A stretch of DNA of 16,291 nt from Micromonospora sp. WMMD1102 (GTDB lineage: Bacteria; Actinomycetota; Actinomycetes; Mycobacteriales; Micromonosporaceae): the NCBI RefSeq assembly GCF_029626265.1, contig NZ_JARUBN010000007.1, forward strand, positions 1-16,291, in the 5' to 3' direction. This document shows positions 14,374 to 16,291 of the stretch, in pieces (within the stretch, counting starts at the first letter, position 1; the number at the start of each line of letters is the position of its first letter). The translations under genes were made by a program, and so were the position numbers. A model generated the notes under the pieces. The model had not been told where the DNA came from, searched no databases, and was given only the letters and a program-made list of their open reading frames with translations.

Positions 14374-14652
14374 ATGGCTCGGCGTGCCGTCTGGGTGGCA
14401 GTGCTCAACATCAGCTGGCGAACCGCGGAGAAGATTGCGGCCAAACATCAACTGACCTGCGACGAGGTACGGGACGCCGTGGTCTGCGTTGCCGGGTTGA
14501 CGTACAGCTGGGACATCGATGAACATCGTGGGGAGCGAGCGATCATCCAGGTCGAGCTTCGAGGAAGACGCGCCCTGGTTGTCCTATATCCATCCGATGA
14601 CCCGATTGGGGACGTTTGGAACCTAGGCAGCGCTTACTTTGTTGATAGCTAG
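14374..14652 (+). CDS. Putative BrnT/RelE-like toxin of a toxin-antitoxin pair
   Basis: The product has 92 residues starting MARRAVWVAVLNISWRTAEK. After W-x-x-x-x-E-K-I it has KHQLTCDEVRDAVVC, then RGERAIIQVELRGRRALVVL, YPSDDPIGDVW and SAYFVDS. A helical N-terminal KH-x-(I/L/V)-x-x-(D/E)-E-V segment followed by beta strands ending in a short positional motif is what BrnT/DUF4258-type RelE-fold proteins show; these act as mRNA-cleaving toxins. This is a pattern match by eye, not a confirmed family. The ATG at 14374 has GGTGG at 14364-14368; GTG 14365 is an alternative. The gene starts about 45 bases after the insertion sequence. Toxin-first order with a small partner downstream is the order of brnT-brnA systems. 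Third-position GC is relaxed compared with the left chromosome. Confidence 0.5.
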   Translation: MARRAVWVAVLNISWRTAEKIAAKHQLTCDEVRDAVVCVAGLTYSWDIDEHRGERAIIQVELRGRRALVVLYPSDDPIGDVWNLGSAYFVDS

Positions 14653-14684
14653 CCAGCCACACCAGGAGAAGGGATGATGACCCC

Positions 14685-14879
14685 ATGGCCAGCAACGACG
14701 AGTTCTATGAGGCTGACGAGCCGGTAGACAAGATCATAGAGGCGTTCAACCGGGGCGAGAAGGGCGTCACAGGGCGGCCGACCTGGTCAAACACCTCGTA
14801 CCTGAAGCTACCGGGACGGGTGGAGCAGATCATCAGCAACCTGACCAACAAGTCGACGCGAGAGTTACCCGCCCACTGA
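14685..14879 (+). CDS. Putative antitoxin (64 residues) paired with the BrnT/RelE-like protein
   Basis: This is a small acidic-then-polar protein: MASNDEFYEADEPVDKI, then IEAFNRGEKGVTGRPTW, YLKLPGRVEQIISNLTNK. The DEPVDKIIEAFNRGEKG stretch is a predicted amphipathic helix followed by a Gly turn, the kind of segment that wraps a toxin. There is no obvious HTH or ribbon-helix-helix DNA-binding domain, so autoregulation cannot be assumed. It lies 32 bases after the toxin-like gene. AAGGGA (14669-14674) is about 10 bases before the ATG; AGGAG at 14664-14668 is further away. Its stop codon overlaps the next start. The role is inferred from size, order and composition. Confidence 0.55.
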   Translation: MASNDEFYEADEPVDKIIEAFNRGEKGVTGRPTWSNTSYLKLPGRVEQIISNLTNKSTRELPAH

Positions 14880-15298
14880 TGGCTTCACCCGTCGAAGCGC
14901 AGCTCATCCTCTGCGACGCTGCGCAGGCTGAGTCTGGCAAAGTCCACATGCTGGGGGCAGGTTGGTCCGTTACGTCCTCCCCCACCGCGCCCCATGCCGT
15001 TGCAGTCCTGATCAAGATCCCATGGGATCGGGCAAACCAGCGCCTCCCCCTCAAGCTACAGCTACTGGACTCGGATGGGCGGCCAGTCAAGGTCCCTACA
15101 GCAGACGGTGAAGCCTCCATTGCAACCGAGGCCGGCGTCGAGGTCGGGCGACCACCCGGGTTGGCCCCTGGCACAATGCTTGATGCTTCTTTCGCTTTCA
15201 ACGTCCCATCCCTTCCCCTCGCGCCGGGTCGCTACGAGTGGCGCATGACGTTTGCAGAACAAGAGTATGTAGCAGCATTCACGGTCGGTCGTCGCTAG
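14879..15298 (+). CDS. DUF6941-like protein coupled to the putative antitoxin
   Basis: The product has 139 residues. It starts MASPVEAQLILCDAAQAES, then GKVHMLGAGWSVTSSP, AVAVLIKIPWDRANQRLPL, KLQLLDSDGRPV, and ends in a beta-rich part (LAPGRYEWRMTFAEQEYVAAF). The layout 'cytoplasmic start, xLCDxAQ, GKxHxLGxGW, AVxxxxxxPW, LxLxDxDGxPV, PGxYxWR' resembles DUF6941 proteins, which are predicted beta-sandwiches of unknown function. There is no signal peptide, membrane segment or catalytic motif. The ATG overlaps the TGA of the preceding gene by one base (TGATG), so translation is coupled and the protein should be made in proportion to the putative antitoxin. It is intact, unlike the surrounding remnants. 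Confidence 0.72.
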   Translation: MASPVEAQLILCDAAQAESGKVHMLGAGWSVTSSPTAPHAVAVLIKIPWDRANQRLPLKLQLLDSDGRPVKVPTADGEASIATEAGVEVGRPPGLAPGTMLDASFAFNVPSLPLAPGRYEWRMTFAEQEYVAAFTVGRR

Positions 15299-15377
15299 CA
15301 CGGACGACGACAGGGCCGACGCCCAGGTGTACCGGTGCTCATGGCGCACGACGTGAGTATGGATCCTGAATATCGAA

Positions 15378-15411
15378 GGCCCTGGCTGGGACTGATGTCC
15401 TGACCAGGGCC
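15378..15411 (-). terminator. tRNA-downstream terminator hairpin, copy B
   Basis: The 34 bases are identical to 12531-12564, with the same GGCCCTGG/CCAGGGCC outer stem and GGAC/GTCC inner stem. It may also terminate the three-gene operon, which stops at 15298. Confidence 0.65.
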
Positions 15412-15463
15412 TTCGTTGTTGGAGCGGGTGACGGGAATCGAACCCGCACTGTCAGCTTGGGAA
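15378..15463 (-). repeat. att site copy B with 3' part of tRNA-Gly(CCC)
   Basis: This matches 12531-12615 except for the short linker between hairpin and tRNA (TTCGTTG here, TTTCGG in copy A). The 44-base tRNA part (15420-15463, minus strand) is identical in both. Bases right of 15463 again do not form a tRNA-Gly 5' half, so the intact gene is not in this window and another element should separate this copy from it. Confidence 0.85.
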
Positions 15464-15560
15464 CTCGCTGAGGCGCCGATCCGAGCCAAGGTCAACGGGC
15501 CGCACTCCTGGTCACGGTGCCCGCAGGTGACCGTCGTTCCCCGTGGCTTCCCGGCGCTAC

Positions 15561-15578
15561 GGGCACGTAGGGGGCACG
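15561..15578 (+). repeat. 11-bp-period direct repeat right of att copy B (candidate arm site)
   Basis: GGGCACG occurs at 15561-15567 and 15572-15578. CCTGGTCACGG lies 54 bases before (15507-15517). The arrangement matches that at 12649-12721, although the sequences between are otherwise dissimilar. Confidence 0.4.
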
Positions 15579-15767
15579 GGCGACGGCCCGGTACGCCTGG
15601 ACGCCCACGACGGGCAGTGACCCGGGGCGCTCGGTGGCAAGCCAGTCCGGGGTGTGGACTGGCGCGGCAGCCGGAAGCCCCAACCTCGACGGCGGCCAGC
15701 CCTGCCGGCTTCCGTACCGCCGCGAGGCTGTGGGATTGTCGAGGTATGCAGATCATCCAGAAGGGTC

Positions 15768-16121
15768 ATGCCGCGTAGGCGCCCGAGGCAGGTGCGAGCT
15801 TCCAAGCTTCGTGCCCGACAGCTGGACGGCCTTACGTTTCGCGTAGCCGGCCTCTCATACCGAGGGCTCCAAGCCATCGCATACCTGGAACGCTCCCGTT
15901 TCACGGAAGGTGCCGTCGCGCGGGCGCTTCGGGCGTGGGCGGACTTCGTCCAGGACCCGTGGCACCGGCTGTGGGACCCCCAGTACGGCTGTGGCATCTT
16001 GGAGTGTTGCCCGGACCTGCGAGAGGTTCGTCAGATCCTTGAAGCTGCGGCTTCCGTACTGCCATCACGGGACGCCCGTCGATTCAGGGCAGACGTCGCC
16101 AAGATTGACGAGTTGTGGTGA
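15768..16121 (+). CDS. Unrecognised 117-residue protein of the right-hand element
   Basis: From ATG 15768 the product begins MPRRRPRQVRASKLRARQ, a very basic segment. It continues LDGLTFRVAGLSYRGLQAI, AVARALRAWADFVQDPWHRL, WDPQYGCGILECCPDLREVR, and ends FRADVAKIDELW. It appears helical, with a Cys cluster (C-G-I-L-E-C-C) near residues 75-81, and no membrane segment. I do not recognise a family. AAGGG (15761-15765) is very close to the ATG, so the start is uncertain; the frame stays open to 15654. The position, 300 bases from an att copy, fits an accessory gene of an integrative element. Confidence 0.5.
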   Translation: MPRRRPRQVRASKLRARQLDGLTFRVAGLSYRGLQAIAYLERSRFTEGAVARALRAWADFVQDPWHRLWDPQYGCGILECCPDLREVRQILEAAASVLPSRDARRFRADVAKIDELW

Positions 16122-16291
16122 CCGTCTGGCAGCCAGTCGGGGGCGCGGGGGCGGTTCCCGCCAGGGTTCGGGGGCTTCCCGCCCCGGCCGCGAAGCGGTC
16201 CGGGGCGGTGCTCCGCCGGGCGGCCTGCCGCCCCGGCGCGGCGCCGCGCAGCGGCGCTCTTGATCAGGTACAGCCGGATTCGGCAGCACAA
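16122..16291. other. Very GC-rich tail of the window, no gene assigned
   Basis: This stretch is dominated by short G- and C-runs and local inverted repeats, for example GGCGCGGCGCCGCGC near 16236-16250. Frames on the minus strand are Arg/Gly/Pro-rich and look like composition artefacts. No supported gene is visible. Confidence 0.4.

Larger units (their letters stand above)
12531..15463. mobile_element. Small integrase-less element integrated at tRNA-Gly(CCC)
   Basis: The segment is bounded by direct repeats of about 85 bp (12531-12615 and 15378-15463), each carrying the same 44-base 3' part of tRNA-Gly. Inside are a truncated gene, an ISAs1-family insertion sequence and a three-gene operon. 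Codon use is less G/C-biased than in the left part of the window. No integrase, excisionase or replication gene is present, so mobility would depend on a related element in trans, or the int gene was lost. Confidence 0.7.

Overview
The window is high-GC DNA with strong G/C third-position bias, GTG starts and typical actinomycete families (LytTR two-component pair, ECF42-type sigma factor with a DGPF/YCII partner, polyprenyl glycosylphosphotransferase, an actinobacterial-type Fpg). It looks like an actinomycete chromosome, plausibly Micromonosporaceae; the genus is an inference from overall feel, not from a marker gene.

Left part (1-10204), ordinary chromosome. A family-4 glycosyltransferase runs off the left edge on the minus strand. 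Divergent from it is a DNA glycosylase that appears to be leaderless. A 414-base gene-free stretch with a 21-bp-spaced direct repeat and a long leader precedes a polyprenyl-phosphate sugar transferase (exopolysaccharide initiation). Next is a coupled LytS-type sensor kinase and LytTR response regulator. On the minus strand follow a YCII/DGPF protein and an ECF42 sigma factor, with a readable ECF42-type promoter upstream. A class A D-alanyl-D-alanine carboxypeptidase then ends at a strong bidirectional terminator, facing a VOC-fold protein and an AraC-type regulator.

Middle part (10205-12530), degraded accessory DNA. It contains a truncated short-chain dehydrogenase, a complete leucine-rich-repeat gene built from near-identical 69-bp units, a long stretch without genes, the 3' end of an ISAs1-family transposase gene, and the orphan 3' end of another gene.

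Right part (12531-16291), integrated mobile DNA. Two copies of an approximately 85-bp sequence (12531-12615 and 15378-15463) each contain exactly the 44-base 3' portion of a minus-strand tRNA-Gly(CCC), from the anticodon loop to CCA, plus its downstream hairpin. They are attachment-site copies of a tyrosine-integrase element family. Neither copy carries the tRNA 5' half, so the intact tRNA should lie beyond the right edge, and at least two elements are stacked in tandem there. The element between the copies is only about 2.9 kb and has no integrase. It holds a truncated small gene, a complete ISAs1-family insertion sequence, and a compact operon: a BrnT/RelE-like putative toxin, a 64-residue putative antitoxin, and a DUF6941-like protein whose start codon overlaps the antitoxin stop. 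Short 11-bp-period direct repeats beside the att copies look like integrase arm sites. To the right of the second copy is the start of another element, with one unrecognised 117-residue gene. The small toxin-like operon carried by an integrase-less tRNA-targeted element is the most interesting feature here.
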